Origin: Frischella japonica
GTDB lineage: Bacteria > Pseudomonadota > Gammaproteobacteria > Enterobacterales > Orbaceae
Assembly (NCBI RefSeq): GCF_014489845.1
Contig: NZ_JABURY010000010.1
Span: forward strand, 124,246 to 188,245
Direction: 5' to 3'
Length of the DNA stretch: 64,000 nucleotides
The first letter of the stretch is position 1. Each line of letters starts with the position of its first letter. The translations under genes and the position numbers were made by a program. Positions 28,152 to 38,904 of the stretch are shown one piece after another. The notes under the pieces are model-generated. The model was given only the letters and a program-made list of their open reading frames with translations. It was not told where the DNA came from and made no database searches.

Positions 28152-31100
28152 CTAAACGTCTGGTGGGGTTTCTACTTCGCTAAAAGTTGATAAAAGTTGT
28201 AACAAACGATATTTTGCTTGGACGGCTTTCCCTGATTGTAAATGTAAGCGATCTGCTGTCAGTGGCTCTAATGCTTCCAGACGTTTGAAACGTTGTTCTT
28301 TCAGTAAAGTTTCTGAAAGAATTTCGCTGTTCGGAGCTCTCGAATCCAAAGTTAATGCCGATTTACCAGCCAATGCTTTTTGGGGATCATAGCGATATAA
28401 TGGCCAGAATCCTGATTTGACCAAATCTTTCATCTGTTCGTGTGATTTAGCAAGATCGTAACCATGCTCTTCACATGGACTATAAGCAATAACAAGTGAC
28501 GGACCATTGTAAGCTTCAGCTTCCTGTAATGCTTTTATCGTTTGATTAAGTTGAGCACCGATAGCAATTTGTGCCACATAAACGTGCCCATACATCATTA
28601 TACTCACCCCTAAATCTTTACGTGCTTTTTGTTTACCTAAATCAGCAAATTTAGATACTGCCCCCATCGGGGTCGATTTAGACTGTTGACCGCCAGTATT
28701 GGAGTAACATTGAGTATCTAATACTAAAATATTAACATTCTCAGTCAAACTCATTACATGATCTAGTCCACCAAAACCAATATCATACGCCCAGCCATCA
28801 CCACCAATTGCCCAGACAGATTTATCAATCAAATAATCAGCGTGAACTAGTAATTCTCTTGCTTCAGGTGATGCTAATACTGACAATTGACGGCGTAACT
28901 GTTCAACTAATTGACGTTTCTCATTTAATGATGTTTCGTTAGATTTTAAGCCAACCACTAAATCAGGTGGAATTTCAGCTGCAACTTGATCTAATAAGCG
29001 TAGTACTCGTCGTTTATGTTGATTGTAGGTTAAGCGATAGCCCAAAGCAAATTCAGCATTATCTTCAAACAAGGAGTTTGCCCATGCAGGACCTCGTCCA
29101 TTACTATCGGTAGTATAAGGGGTAGATGGCATATTCCCACCATAAATCGATGAGCAGCCAGTAGCATTAGCAATCGCCAAGTGATCGCCATATAATTGTG
29201 TTAATAATTTAATATAAGGGGTTTCGCCACAACCTGCACATGCACCGGAGTATTCAAATAATGGGGTTAATAATTGTGATGTACGGATATCAATGCGTTC
29301 CATGCTATTAGGATCGCGATCGGGAAGCGTAATAAAAAATTCATAATTCTTTTTCTGAGTGACTAAATTATCGATACGAGGAGCCATATTAATGGCTTTA
29401 ATATCAAAATTATTACGATCACGAGAAGGGCAGACTTCAACACATAGATTACAGCCAGTACAATCTTCTGGGGCGACTTGTAATACATAACGTTGACCTT
29501 TCATATCACGCGCTTTCACTTCCAGTGAAGATAAAGTATCGGGTGCTTGTGTTAGTGCTTCCGGGGCTACAACTTTAGCGCGTATGGCGGCATGTGGGCA
29601 TGCAACTACACAATGATTACATTGGGTACATAATTCTGGCTGCCAAAGTGGAATTGTTTCAGCAATGTTGCGTTTTTCCCATTTAGTTGTGCCGGTTGGC
29701 CATGTACCATCCGGCGGGAAGGCCGAAACGGGTAAACTATCGCCAACCCCAGCTAACATTGCCGCAGTCACTGTTTTAACAAAATCTGGAGCATGATCAG
29801 GAACAATAGGCGGACGTAATGGACTAGTATGATCTAAACAAGTTAGCGGAATTTGTTCTAACGAATCGACAGCCATATCAATCGCTTGCCAGTTGCGTTC
29901 AACTAAGTCCTGTCCCTTACTGCTATATGCTTTAGCTACAACATCTTTCAGTTTTTCAGCAGTAAAATCCTGTTTAAAAATTTCTGCTAAATAGAAGAAT
30001 GTTGCTTGCATGACAGTATTGATCCGCGCTCCAAGCCCACATTCGCGAGCAATTTTTGCTGCATTTATAATGTAGAATTGGGCATTTTTCTTAATCAGTT
30101 CAGCTTGTACTTCTTTTGGCAATCGGTGCCAAACTTCATCTTTATTATAAGGGGTATTCAATAAGAAAATACCACCTTCCTTCAAATGCTCGACAATCTG
30201 ATATTTATCGATAAATTGATCTTGATGGCAACCAATAAAGTGTGCGCTATCAATCAAGTAAGAAGATTCTATCGGATTTAAACTAACGCGCAAGTGAGAA
30301 ACCGTTAAGCCACCTGCTTTTTTCGAATCATAAACAAAGTAACCTTGCACATTAAATGGAGTGCTATCACCAATAATTTTAATATTATTTTTAGTCGCAG
30401 AAACAGTACCATCACTACCCAATCCATAAAAAAGCGCTTCCAATGCAGATTTTTGGGGAATAGACTGTTTGGGTAACGGTAATGATAATCCTGTAATATC
30501 ATCATAAATACCAACTGTAAAACGCGGTCGAGGAGAGGCTAATTTTAATTCATCATAAATAGCTAATACACAACGTGGATCAAATTCTTTACTTGATAAT
30601 CCATATCGGCCACCAATAATTAACGGGAAACATTGCCGTTCATGACGCGAAATAGCTTCAGCAAACGCCGTCATAACATCCAAATATAATGGCTCAGCCA
30701 ATGCCCCAGGTTCTTTTGTTCGATCCAACACCGCTACTTTTTTAACAGTCTGTGGTATCACGGCCAATAGATGGTGGGCTGAAAAAGGACGATAGAGTCT
30801 AACAACCACTACACCAACTTTTTCCTTTTGTGCCAATAAATGATCGACCACTTCATGACACGTACCGATTGCTGAACCCATTAATATAATAATTTGTTCC
30901 GCATCCGCCGCTCCATAATATTCAAATGGTTGATAGTTGCGACCGGTTTCTTTAGCAAAAGCTATCATAGCATTGACGACATGCATATAAGTCTGGTCAT
31001 AATACCGATTCACCGCCTCGCGACATTGGAAAAAAGTATCTGGATTAGCTGATGTTCCTCGAATAAAAGGTTGATCAGGTGTCAAGGCTCTGGCTCGATG

Positions 31101-31694
31101 CGCGGCAATAGCATCATCAGGTAATAGATTTTTAATCGAATCATCACTTATTGGGGTAATTTTATTAATTTCATGTGAGGTTCGAAAACCATCGAAAAAA
31201 TGGACAAAAGGGATACGGCTATTTAATGATGCTATTTGTGCAATTAATGCAAAATCTTGAGCTTCTTGTACCGAACTTGAACAAAGCATTGCACAACCTG
31301 TTTGACGCACAGCCATTACATCGGAATGATCACCAAAGATAGATAAAGCATGCGTCGCCACAGAACGAGCAGCCACGTGCAAAACAAATGGCGTGAGTTC
31401 CCCCGCAATTTTGTATAATGACGGAATCATCAACAATAAACCTTGCGAGGAAGTGAAGGATGTGGCTAGTGCCCCAGTCATCAGAGCGCCATGTACAGTT
31501 GAAATGGCACCGGCTTCTGATTGCATTTCGATAACTTTAGGTATATCTCCAAAGATATTTTTCTTGCTAAACTCTGACCATGTATTGGCTTGCTCCGCCA
31601 TTGAAGAACTCGGGGTAATAGGATATATTGCAATTACTTCGTTAGCGCGATACGCAACCGAAGAAACTGCGCTATTGGCATCAGTTGTAATCAT
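28152..31694 (-). CDS. nifJ: Pyruvate:ferredoxin (flavodoxin) oxidoreductase
   Basis: 1180 aa single-chain enzyme (E. coli YdbK 1174 aa). It converts pyruvate and CoA to acetyl-CoA and CO2 and passes electrons to ferredoxin or flavodoxin in the cytosol. Domains in order: pyrimidine-binding domain starting with VIAIYPITPSS, domain II/III with the GCHQDQF segment, a 2[4Fe-4S] ferredoxin insert (CTQCNHCVVACP and CTGCNLCVEVCP, about 690-760), and a TPP domain with GGDGWAYDIGFGG and the GQQSKSTPMGA loop. The O2-sensitive chemistry suits a low-oxygen gut niche. The start follows AAGG by 7 bases. Confidence 0.95.
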   Translation of the reverse strand: MITTDANSAVSSVAYRANEVIAIYPITPSSSMAEQANTWSEFSKKNIFGDIPKVIEMQSEAGAISTVHGALMTGALATSFTSSQGLLLMIPSLYKIAGELTPFVLHVAARSVATHALSIFGDHSDVMAVRQTGCAMLCSSSVQEAQDFALIAQIASLNSRIPFVHFFDGFRTSHEINKITPISDDSIKNLLPDDAIAAHRARALTPDQPFIRGTSANPDTFFQCREAVNRYYDQTYMHVVNAMIAFAKETGRNYQPFEYYGAADAEQIIILMGSAIGTCHEVVDHLLAQKEKVGVVVVRLYRPFSAHHLLAVIPQTVKKVAVLDRTKEPGALAEPLYLDVMTAFAEAISRHERQCFPLIIGGRYGLSSKEFDPRCVLAIYDELKLASPRPRFTVGIYDDITGLSLPLPKQSIPQKSALEALFYGLGSDGTVSATKNNIKIIGDSTPFNVQGYFVYDSKKAGGLTVSHLRVSLNPIESSYLIDSAHFIGCHQDQFIDKYQIVEHLKEGGIFLLNTPYNKDEVWHRLPKEVQAELIKKNAQFYIINAAKIARECGLGARINTVMQATFFYLAEIFKQDFTAEKLKDVVAKAYSSKGQDLVERNWQAIDMAVDSLEQIPLTCLDHTSPLRPPIVPDHAPDFVKTVTAAMLAGVGDSLPVSAFPPDGTWPTGTTKWEKRNIAETIPLWQPELCTQCNHCVVACPHAAIRAKVVAPEALTQAPDTLSSLEVKARDMKGQRYVLQVAPEDCTGCNLCVEVCPSRDRNNFDIKAINMAPRIDNLVTQKKNYEFFITLPDRDPNSMERIDIRTSQLLTPLFEYSGACAGCGETPYIKLLTQLYGDHLAIANATGCSSIYGGNMPSTPYTTDSNGRGPAWANSLFEDNAEFALGYRLTYNQHKRRVLRLLDQVAAEIPPDLVVGLKSNETSLNEKRQLVEQLRRQLSVLASPEARELLVHADYLIDKSVWAIGGDGWAYDIGFGGLDHVMSLTENVNILVLDTQCYSNTGGQQSKSTPMGAVSKFADLGKQKARKDLGVSIMMYGHVYVAQIAIGAQLNQTIKALQEAEAYNGPSLVIAYSPCEEHGYDLAKSHEQMKDLVKSGFWPLYRYDPQKALAGKSALTLDSRAPNSEILSETLLKEQRFKRLEALEPLTADRLHLQSGKAVQAKYRLLQLLSTFSEVETPPDV

Positions 31695-32051
31695 TAAAAA
31701 ACCTTATATCTACTACTTTGACATTACTCTATAATTTTATCATCAAACATTGTAACAGAAACTCAAAAAACTTTATCTATTTTATCAATTAAAAGATGAA
31801 TTAATTTTAATTAATCGAGTAGAATTCTAAAGATGTATGTTGAATTAATATTCTTAATAATTGTTAACAATGTCATAAACCCTGTTAATTTTTCGAAAAT
31901 TAACAAAACTAATCAAGTTTCAAATGATTGTGACTTGATTATTAATTTATTTTATGGCAAAACGTCAATTGCTACTGGATAAATGGTGAGACATAAGTTA
32001 GCATTACACCAAAAATTTTTACTTAAAATGACATAATATATTGGGGTTGAT
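31695..32051. promoter_or_regulatory. Divergent upstream region of nifJ and the amino-acid ABC operon
   Basis: 357 bp without a gene. It contains two palindromes: ATTGTTAACAAT at 31860-31871 and TGTTAATTTT-TCG-AAAATTAACA at 31883-31905 (perfect 10-bp arms). Both are candidate operators in AT-rich promoter DNA; the binding protein is not identifiable. Confidence 0.45.
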
Positions 32052-32849
32052 ATGCGTAGACAATCTTATTTATGGATAATGGCTTTTGCAGCCCTGTTTT
32101 TGCTTAATGCGTGTGATGACCAAACGAAGCAGAATCAGGTAAGTCAAAATGTCGAAGTTAAAAAACAAACTATTGTCATTGGATTAGATGATGATTTTCC
32201 ACCTATGGGGTTTCGTGATCAGAACAATGAATTAGTTGGTTTTGATATTGATTTAGCTCGTGAAGCGGCAAAAAGAGCAGATTTAAATGTAGAATTTAAA
32301 CCGATTGACTGGTCAGCAAAAGAAGCTGAGCTTAATAGTAAGCGTGTTGATGCATTATGGAATGGTTTAACAATAACTGATTATCGTAAAGAAAATATTC
32401 TATTTTCAAAACCTTACATGATTAATCATCAAATTATCGTAGTTAGAGCTGATAGTGATATTCAAACTAAAGCAGATTTAGTAGGAAAAGTAATTGGTTT
32501 ACAAGATGGTAGCAGTGCATTAGATGCGGTAAATGCGGATCCTATTCATACTAATTTTGCCGAATTAAATCAATATGCCGACAATGTAACGGCATTGTTA
32601 GATTTGGCAAATCAACGTCTTGATGCTGTCGTCGTTGATGGAGTCGTTGGACATTATTACGTTGCTAAAAAACCCGATGAATATAGAGTATTAGAAGATA
32701 ATTTTGGTGAAGAACAATATGGTGTAGGATTTGAGAAGGGTAATGTCGAACTACATCAGAAGATCCAACAAGCATTAACCAGCATGATTAATGACGGAAC
32801 GGCGGCCCAAATTTCACAAAAATGGTTTGGTACCGACGTCACAAAATAA
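32052..32849 (+). CDS. Polar amino-acid ABC transporter substrate-binding lipoprotein
   Basis: 265 aa. Lipoprotein signal with lipobox LNAC (mature Cys near residue 21), so it is membrane-tethered in the periplasm rather than soluble. Then family 3 solute-binding features: DDDFPPMGFRDQNNELVGFDIDLAREA, WNGLTITDYRKENILFSKPYM, and GLQDGSSALDAV. The binding pocket resembles proteins for glutamine, cystine or arginine; the ligand cannot be fixed. It is the first gene of a three-gene operon, separated from the permease by a terminator-like hairpin that may favour higher expression of the binding protein. Confidence 0.9.
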   Translation: MRRQSYLWIMAFAALFLLNACDDQTKQNQVSQNVEVKKQTIVIGLDDDFPPMGFRDQNNELVGFDIDLAREAAKRADLNVEFKPIDWSAKEAELNSKRVDALWNGLTITDYRKENILFSKPYMINHQIIVVRADSDIQTKADLVGKVIGLQDGSSALDAVNADPIHTNFAELNQYADNVTALLDLANQRLDAVVVDGVVGHYYVAKKPDEYRVLEDNFGEEQYGVGFEKGNVELHQKIQQALTSMINDGTAAQISQKWFGTDVTK

Positions 32850-32870
32850 ACCGAAAGTATGGTTTGTTTA

Positions 32871-32900
32871 AGCGCAGCCCTTATTGGACTGCGTTGTTTT
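32871..32900 (+). terminator. Intra-operon attenuating hairpin
   Basis: GCGCAG...CTGCG(T) stem (32871-32880 with 32886-32895, one mismatch and one G-U) followed by five T, between the binding-protein and permease genes. Confidence 0.55.
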
Positions 32901-32913
32901 TATAGGACTTTAG

Positions 32914-33612
32914 ATGGATTACTTAGTAAATTTTATAGAACAATTTTGGATAACCCTTAAAGTTAGCACTTTTTATTGTATCGATATATCTCCGCAATTA
33001 TGGGAAGGAACTAAACTTACCCTAGGGCTATTTATTGTGACTTTATTGTTATCTATTCCTTGTGGTTTAATATTAGCATTATTAAGACTATCGCGGTTAA
33101 AATTCATTAGCTTTTTGGTTAATGCTTATATCTGGTTGATGCGTGGCACTCCCTTAATGCTACAAATCTTTTTTATCTATTTTGCCTTGCCGATGTTAGG
33201 TATCCGTTTCCAAAGTTTTTCAACCGCTGTAATTGCCTTTACGCTAAATTATGCTGCTTATTTTGCTGAAATTTTCCGTGCTGGAATACAAGGTGTTAAT
33301 AAAGGTCAGTACGAAGCGGCGAAAACGCTAGGTATGAGCTATGGTCAAACAATGTGGCGGATAGTTTTACCCCAAATGATCAAAAAGATTCTGCCACCCC
33401 TGTGTAATGAAACTATTACATTAATCAAAGATACCTCTTTAGTTTATGTTTTGGCTCTACAAGATCTGATGCGTATTGCTTATCAACTCGTGAAACGTGA
33501 TTTTGATTTATCACCGTTTTTTATTGCCGCAGTATTTTATTTGGCAATGACTTTAATTTTAACGATGCTTTATCAAAGATTGGAGAAATATTATGCCCGT
33601 TATGACGACTGA
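32914..33612 (+). CDS. Polar amino-acid ABC transporter permease
   Basis: 232 aa with about five membrane helices. The HisM/GlnP-type TIGR01726 opening ([23 protein letters not shown]) leads to the [12 protein letters not shown] motif and an EAA loop ([22 protein letters not shown]) that contacts the ATPase. It forms the inner membrane channel, probably as a homodimer because no second permease gene is present. Start after AGGA with 7-base spacing; the last 20 bp overlap the ATPase gene. Confidence 0.93.
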   Translation: MDYLVNFIEQFWITLKVSTFYCIDISPQLWEGTKLTLGLFIVTLLLSIPCGLILALLRLSRLKFISFLVNAYIWLMRGTPLMLQIFFIYFALPMLGIRFQSFSTAVIAFTLNYAAYFAEIFRAGIQGVNKGQYEAAKTLGMSYGQTMWRIVLPQMIKKILPPLCNETITLIKDTSLVYVLALQDLMRIAYQLVKRDFDLSPFFIAAVFYLAMTLILTMLYQRLEKYYARYDD

Positions 33613-34372
33613 TATTATGATTAATGCACAGCAGATTTATAAGTCATTTGGAAATCTTTCAGTATTAAAAGGTGTTAATTTAACCGTAGAAAAATCAGAA
33701 GTCGTCGTAATAATCGGATCTTCTGGCTCGGGTAAATCTACTTTACTTCGTTGTATAAATCATTTGGAAAAAATTGATTCAGGATCTATTGCCATAGAGA
33801 ATGAGCTTATGGTTAAAAATAACGAAGCTAATCAAGCTATTTATCAACCAGAGCAGGAAATTAAACGCATTTGTTCAAAAATGGGCATGGTGTTTCAGCA
33901 TTTTAATCTTTTCCCGCATATGACTGTTTTGCAGAATATTATTGAAGCTCCGATGACAGTAAAAAAAATGAAGCGTGAAGAGATATTACCTTTAGCGCGT
34001 GAATTATTGCAAAAAGTTGGTCTGTCTAATAAAGAAGATAGTTATCCATCCCAACTGTCGGGTGGGCAAAAGCAACGTGTTGCTATTGCCCGAGCACTTG
34101 CAATGCAACCCGATATTATGTTATTTGATGAACCTACTTCGGCGCTTGATCCGGAATTAACCGGTGAGGTTTTAAAAACGATGCAAAACCTTGCTGAAGA
34201 TAAAATCACTATGGTGGTAGTCACTCATGAAATGGGCTTTGCCAGAGCTGTGGCCGATAAAGTCGTGTTTATGGATGGTGGCGTAGTGATAGAGCAGGGC
34301 AAACCAGAAGAAGTTCTCGTTAATCCAAAACATCCAAGAACATGTGCATTTTTATCCCGATTTATTGATTAA
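33593..34372 (+). CDS. Polar amino-acid ABC transporter ATPase (GlnQ/HisP type)
   Basis: 259 aa. Walker [11 protein letters not shown]-loop [13 protein letters not shown], signature LSGGQKQR, Walker [15 protein letters not shown] and H-loop VTHE are all present. It powers the upstream permease from the cytoplasmic side. Start at 33593 after GGAG with a 7-base spacer; two later Met codons (33602, 33617) are less well placed. Its start lies inside the permease gene, so translation is likely coupled. Confidence 0.95.
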   Translation: MPVMTTDIMINAQQIYKSFGNLSVLKGVNLTVEKSEVVVIIGSSGSGKSTLLRCINHLEKIDSGSIAIENELMVKNNEANQAIYQPEQEIKRICSKMGMVFQHFNLFPHMTVLQNIIEAPMTVKKMKREEILPLARELLQKVGLSNKEDSYPSQLSGGQKQRVAIARALAMQPDIMLFDEPTSALDPELTGEVLKTMQNLAEDKITMVVVTHEMGFARAVADKVVFMDGGVVIEQGKPEEVLVNPKHPRTCAFLSRFID

Positions 34373-35210
34373 ATCCATCGATATTAAGCAAAATAAACGG
34401 AATTGTCTGCAAAAAATGATATTTATTTGCATTATTAAATTTTTATAAATGTTCAAAAAATTTAACAGTTCCTGTTTATTATGTAGACTGAGCTTGAAAT
34501 AAATAGGCTGTCAGGATATTAATTTTTGAATTGTTTAACTCGCATCTATTTTAATTATTTTTTTTAATGAATCATTTTGCGCTTCTGATTTTATTTTATA
34601 TTCATAAGTTGATGTAGCGGTTCAATGGGCTCTCAACACTAAAGATATTTAATGCTAAATACAGAACAATATTTGAAGCGAGTTATATCAATATTGTTCG
34701 CTATTTGGTTAATATCGTATAATTGAATGTAACTTAATCAGAAATTTTATCCCATCAGATAGATTGAAATAGAGAATAAATCTAGGGAGAATTTAAAATC
34801 ACCAAAATAATCAAATTTACATCTTAACAATCACCATAATAGCAAAAACAATTATCTAAAAGACAACAATAGGTTTGCACATCAAACCTCTCTTTAGCTA
34901 ACTATTCATGCCAAAATTTTATTAATTCAGCAAATAAAAAATAGGTTGTATGCTTAAGCGATCAAGGTTGTATTAATGCGAGGAGAATTTTTTATTTATG
35001 TAATAAGCAATAATTATTTGACTTAGATGGTGTGTTTAAAAATACACTGTCTTATGCAAGGAAAAAGTTAATTATTATGTATTGCTATGGCAATAAAGCT
35101 AATGGTTCATCGATTGTGTTGGTAAGTCATACGTTATCACTGAATATAATGAGGCTAATTATTGAATCAAACCGATTGAGATATTTATAATGCAGTATTT
35201 GGTTTGGTGA
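34373..35210. other. Long gene-free stretch
   Basis: 838 bp of AT-rich DNA without a supportable gene. It contains an inverted repeat (GAACAATATT at 34664-34673 with its complement at 34690-34699) and a 7-bp AGGTTTG/CAAACCT hairpin at 34871-34889 followed by TCTCTTT, which looks like a weak orphan terminator. The sequence may be decayed former coding DNA, but I recognise no remnant. Confidence 0.45.
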
Positions 35211-35591
35211 TTAATCAAATAAGAAAGATAAAATACCTAAAGGTCCAAGGAAAAAAAAGATTAAAACAATTAAATTATATATAGCAAAAATGCGAATAAA
35301 ATATGCCATGGGTGGTGATAGAATTGCTATAAATGAAATAATAAAGCCATATATTACCGAATTTAACAGAAAAGGCGTTCCATAAGATTTATCACGAAAT
35401 AGCATAAACTCAACATTTGTTGCTATAAATGTCAGAATGAAACAAATTATAATAACCGAAATATGCTCTAATAAATCCCAAAAGGACCAATTTTTGGCTG
35501 AAAAATCAATCAAACCTGCCACTAAAAAACTAGGAATAATAATTAAAATCAATAGGATTATTTTTAAACTGACAAGTGACCATTGTTTCAT
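35211..35591 (-). CDS. Small membrane protein of unknown family
   Basis: 126 aa with four predicted membrane helices (about 8-27, 44-64, 76-93 and 100-122) and few charged residues. No motif ties it to a known family. The ribosome binding site is poor, so it may be a weakly expressed or lineage-specific gene. It lies isolated between two long gene-free stretches. Confidence 0.5.
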   Translation of the reverse strand: MKQWSLVSLKIILLILIIIPSFLVAGLIDFSAKNWSFWDLLEHISVIIICFILTFIATNVEFMLFRDKSYGTPFLLNSVIYGFIISFIAILSPPMAYFIRIFAIYNLIVLIFFFLGPLGILSFLFD

Positions 35592-36120
35592 AGGTAATTG
35601 AGTGTTTTTTATTTTAAGTTATCTAACAATCGTAATTATTGTACTATATGATACATTTTAAATAAATGTTAGTTGCATTTTTCAATTTATCTGATTAATA
35701 ACATTAACCTGATTATTTTAAATAATATTAAAATAGTCAAAGTAAATAAACTGAGAAGAGCAGTTCAATGATAAAATTACCAACAGTTTGTATTAGGAGC
35801 ATTTTAATAAATGCAATTAACAATGGTCGCAAATAAGTTATATACAGTTAGTTGCAAATAATAAACCTATAGCATCGATTATTAAACAGACACTTGTCAT
35901 ATCGATTTAAACTGAATTTAACAAAAATGTGTTTTAATCTTTTTATCAATATTACAAAATAATTCAATTTTTTTTAAATAAAAAAGTTTACACCTTGTTG
36001 TTATCATTTTGAGATTTATGATTAACCTATTAAATATAATTAAAAGTAAATAGCTTGATATTATAGCCATTTGAGGTTACAAGTCAGTGACTTTAGCAAT
36101 ACAATAAAAGGAATAAATAA
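35592..36120. other. Gene-free stretch before the TerD-VWA gene
   Basis: 529 bp, AT-rich. It ends with the AAAGGAA ribosome binding site of the next gene. No other supported feature was seen. Confidence 0.5.
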
Positions 36121-37431
36121 ATGCAACAACTTATCTCAGGTCAAAATACTTTATTGCAGAGCCAGCAATTTACGCTTACCGTCGATTATAAAACGAGTAA
36201 TCAATGGCAACAAAGTAGTATCGATGCAGCAGTTTTTTTGCTTGATCAAAATGATAAAGTCCGTAATGATGAAGATTTTATCTTTTATAATCAACTTGAT
36301 TCCAAAAATGGTAGTATTCGTTTAAAGAATCAAATGAATGGAGCCTCGATTGAGGTTAATTTAAATCTACTTGATAATACAACTAAAAAGGTTGCTTTTA
36401 CTCTCGTTATTGATGGTAAAGATACATTAGCCAATCTGCAACAACTCACGCTGACTATCGCAAATCAGTACATTTTTGAGGTATTATTAGATAATCGAAC
36501 AGAGAAAGCACTTATTCTTGGTCAATGCTATATGCATAATGGGGCATGGAAGTTTCGCGCCTTAGGGCAAGGTTTTAATGGTGGTTTGCGTCCATTAGCG
36601 GAGCAATATGGTGTAGAGATCATAGATGAACCGTCTGATGTTAATAGCCAAAGTAAGGCAAATCAAACTACTCCAATACCAAAATTAGAACAAACGTCAC
36701 CTGTTGATCTCGCTAAAAAACTAGAGAAAAAAGCGCCACATTTGGTTTCATTAATCAAACCAATCACCATCAGCCTCGAAAAACATCAATTAACTCATGT
36801 GAAAGCAAGAGTTGCTTTTGTATTAGATGCATCAGGATCTATGCATAGTGAATTTAAAAAAGGTAATGTTCAACAAGTTCTCAATCGTATTGCAGTGCTG
36901 GCTGCTCAATTTGATGATGATGGCGCAATGGATTTATGGGGATTTGCCGAAAGACATAAAAAATATCATGATGTGACACTCGACAATGTTGATGGTTATA
37001 TTGAACGAATTCAAACTGAAGATAGAAAAAAAGGTTTGAGGGGTTCTTTCACCGGAATATTACCTGGATTAGGTGGGGTTAATAACGAACCGCCTGTAAT
37101 GGATGAGGTTCTTGATACTTTCAAATCGAGTAAAGAGCCAGCATTTATTGTATTTATTACTGATGGTGGTATTTCTAAAAATAGGCAAATAAAACAAATC
37201 CTTCAAAAATCCGCTCATTATCCTATTTTCTGGAAGTTTGTTGGTTTAGGTGGGCGGAGTTATGGTATTCTTGAAGATTTTGATGATTTTACCGATCGTA
37301 TCGTGGATAATACTGATTTCTTTCCAATCGATAATTTCCGCGCTCTATCAGACGAAGAGCTATATGATAAATTGCTGGTCGAATTTAATGACTGGCTAAA
37401 TAAAGCTAAACAGCTTGGTATACTTAAATAG
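36121..37431 (+). CDS. TerD-VWA fusion protein (TerF-like)
   Basis: 436 aa, cytosolic. Residues 1-180 resemble a TerD domain ([34 protein letters not shown], and the Ca2+-site-like acidic region). A Gln/Thr/Lys-rich linker follows, then a von Willebrand A domain from about 235 with MIDAS start [13 protein letters not shown] and FITDGG. This is the TerF arrangement seen in tellurite-resistance/stress clusters, where TerD proteins and VWA proteins form metal-dependent membrane-associated complexes. No terABCZ genes are adjacent, so it is an orphan. Start after AAAGGAA with 7-base spacing. Confidence 0.83.
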   Translation: MQQLISGQNTLLQSQQFTLTVDYKTSNQWQQSSIDAAVFLLDQNDKVRNDEDFIFYNQLDSKNGSIRLKNQMNGASIEVNLNLLDNTTKKVAFTLVIDGKDTLANLQQLTLTIANQYIFEVLLDNRTEKALILGQCYMHNGAWKFRALGQGFNGGLRPLAEQYGVEIIDEPSDVNSQSKANQTTPIPKLEQTSPVDLAKKLEKKAPHLVSLIKPITISLEKHQLTHVKARVAFVLDASGSMHSEFKKGNVQQVLNRIAVLAAQFDDDGAMDLWGFAERHKKYHDVTLDNVDGYIERIQTEDRKKGLRGSFTGILPGLGGVNNEPPVMDEVLDTFKSSKEPAFIVFITDGGISKNRQIKQILQKSAHYPIFWKFVGLGGRSYGILEDFDDFTDRIVDNTDFFPIDNFRALSDEELYDKLLVEFNDWLNKAKQLGILK

Positions 37432-37648
37432 AGTAACATTGATGTTTTTGTAAGTAGATATTATTTATTATTTAATGGGATAAATGATATCTAGTTTATT
37501 TTTAACATACTTGGCTGTCTAAGCTTTACTCGTTCAAAATGTCTATCCATCATAATAAATTGTGTCCGAAAAATATTATGAAATAGTTGCCTATTATTAA
37601 AAAATAAATATGCTATGTTAACTATTTTCATTCCGGCAAATTCAAAAT

Positions 37649-38815
37649 ATGATAATGAGTCCTTATAGTCTTACTCCTAAGATTGCACAGCAAATTGTAA
37701 AAAGAACCATGAAAATTATTGATTGTAATATCAATGTGATGGATGCGCATGGTTGTATTATCGGCAGTGGTGATTTAGAGCGTATTGGAGAATTACATGA
37801 AGGAGCGATGTTAGCCATATCTCAAAAACGCATTGTTTCTATTGATACTGCCATGGCAAAACGTTTACAAGGGGTTAAACCGGGGATTAACTTACCTCTA
37901 AAACTTAACGATCAAATTGTTGGCGTGATTGGATTAACGGGCGAACCATCTGATATTAGACAATTTGGTGAATTAGTTTGTATGTCAGCTGAAATGATGA
38001 TGGAGCAAACGCAATTACTTCAAGAACTATCCTATGATAATCGCCTAAAAGAAGAATTAATTATCACGTTGATTGAAAAAGAGGTTTTGCCTGATAGTAT
38101 GGTTCAGTGGGTAAAACGGTTAGATATTGATCTTGAATTACCTCGCGTTGTTGTAATTATTGAAGTCGATAGTGGACAGCTTGGGATTGGCACAGCAATG
38201 AGCGAATTACAGAATTTACAAACGCAAGTGCAGTTAACTAACAAACATTATTTAGTTGCAATAAAATCGATTACAGAATTGGTCATTTTAATTCCGGCAC
38301 TTAACCGTTATGGTAGATGGGAATTAGAAGAACATAAGAAAAAGCTAGCTAATTTAATCACTATTATAAAAAATAGAACCCAATTAGACATCCGCATTTC
38401 TTTAGGCAATTATTTTGATCAACATCCCTATCCACTTGTAAAATCTTACCAAACAGCCAAAACGACCATGCTTATTGGTAAACAGCGTATGCCGGATATC
38501 CGTAATTATCATTATCAAGAGTTAATATTACCGGTTTTGTTACATGGTTTAAGTTATGACTGGCAAGCTGAAGAGTTATTATTACCACTTAAAAAATTAA
38601 AGATGGGTGATAATAATGGTGTCTTGCAACATACCTTACAGATTTGGTTTAACAATAATGTGCAAAGTGGTGAGACGGCTAATGAGCTGTTTATTCATCG
38701 AAATACTTTAGAGTATCGACTAAATAAAATTGCTAAATTGACAGGGTTAAATTTGGCCAAATTTGACGACAGATTGCTGTTATATATTGGCTTACAATTG
38801 GATCGAAATGCCTAA
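37649..38815 (+). CDS. cdaR: CdaR, sugar-diacid regulator
   Basis: 388 aa, collinear with E. coli CdaR (385 aa): N-terminal sugar-diacid recognition domain (KIAQQIVKRTMKIIDCNINVMDAHGCIIGSGD, RIGELHEGA, INLPLKLNDQIVGVIGLTGEP) and a C-terminal PucR-type HTH (ANELFIHRNTLEYRLNKIAKLTGLNL). It activates the galactarate, glucarate and glycerate genes when it senses these acids. Here it sits beside its expected targets. Met codons at 37649 and 37655 are both possible starts. Confidence 0.95.
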   Translation: MIMSPYSLTPKIAQQIVKRTMKIIDCNINVMDAHGCIIGSGDLERIGELHEGAMLAISQKRIVSIDTAMAKRLQGVKPGINLPLKLNDQIVGVIGLTGEPSDIRQFGELVCMSAEMMMEQTQLLQELSYDNRLKEELIITLIEKEVLPDSMVQWVKRLDIDLELPRVVVIIEVDSGQLGIGTAMSELQNLQTQVQLTNKHYLVAIKSITELVILIPALNRYGRWELEEHKKKLANLITIIKNRTQLDIRISLGNYFDQHPYPLVKSYQTAKTTMLIGKQRMPDIRNYHYQELILPVLLHGLSYDWQAEELLLPLKKLKMGDNNGVLQHTLQIWFNNNVQSGETANELFIHRNTLEYRLNKIAKLTGLNLAKFDDRLLLYIGLQLDRNA

Positions 38816-38821
38816 TAGTTA

Positions 38822-38861
38822 ATAACATTGTCCTTATACATCCCAATAAGAACAATGTTAT
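38822..38861. terminator. Terminator between convergent cdaR and garD
   Basis: A 16-bp stem with one mismatch (arms 38822-38837 and 38846-38861, ATAACATTGT core) and an 8-base loop, then a T-rich run on the plus side. Confidence 0.65.
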
Positions 38862-38904
38862 GATAGAGTTTTATTGCCTACTTATTATAAAAATATTATT
38901 GATA

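Noticed and set aside
36071-36325. 84-codon plus-strand frame overlapping the TerD-VWA start
   Set aside because: A different frame from the TerD-VWA gene, without a ribosome binding site; the TerD frame has a strong one and clear domains.
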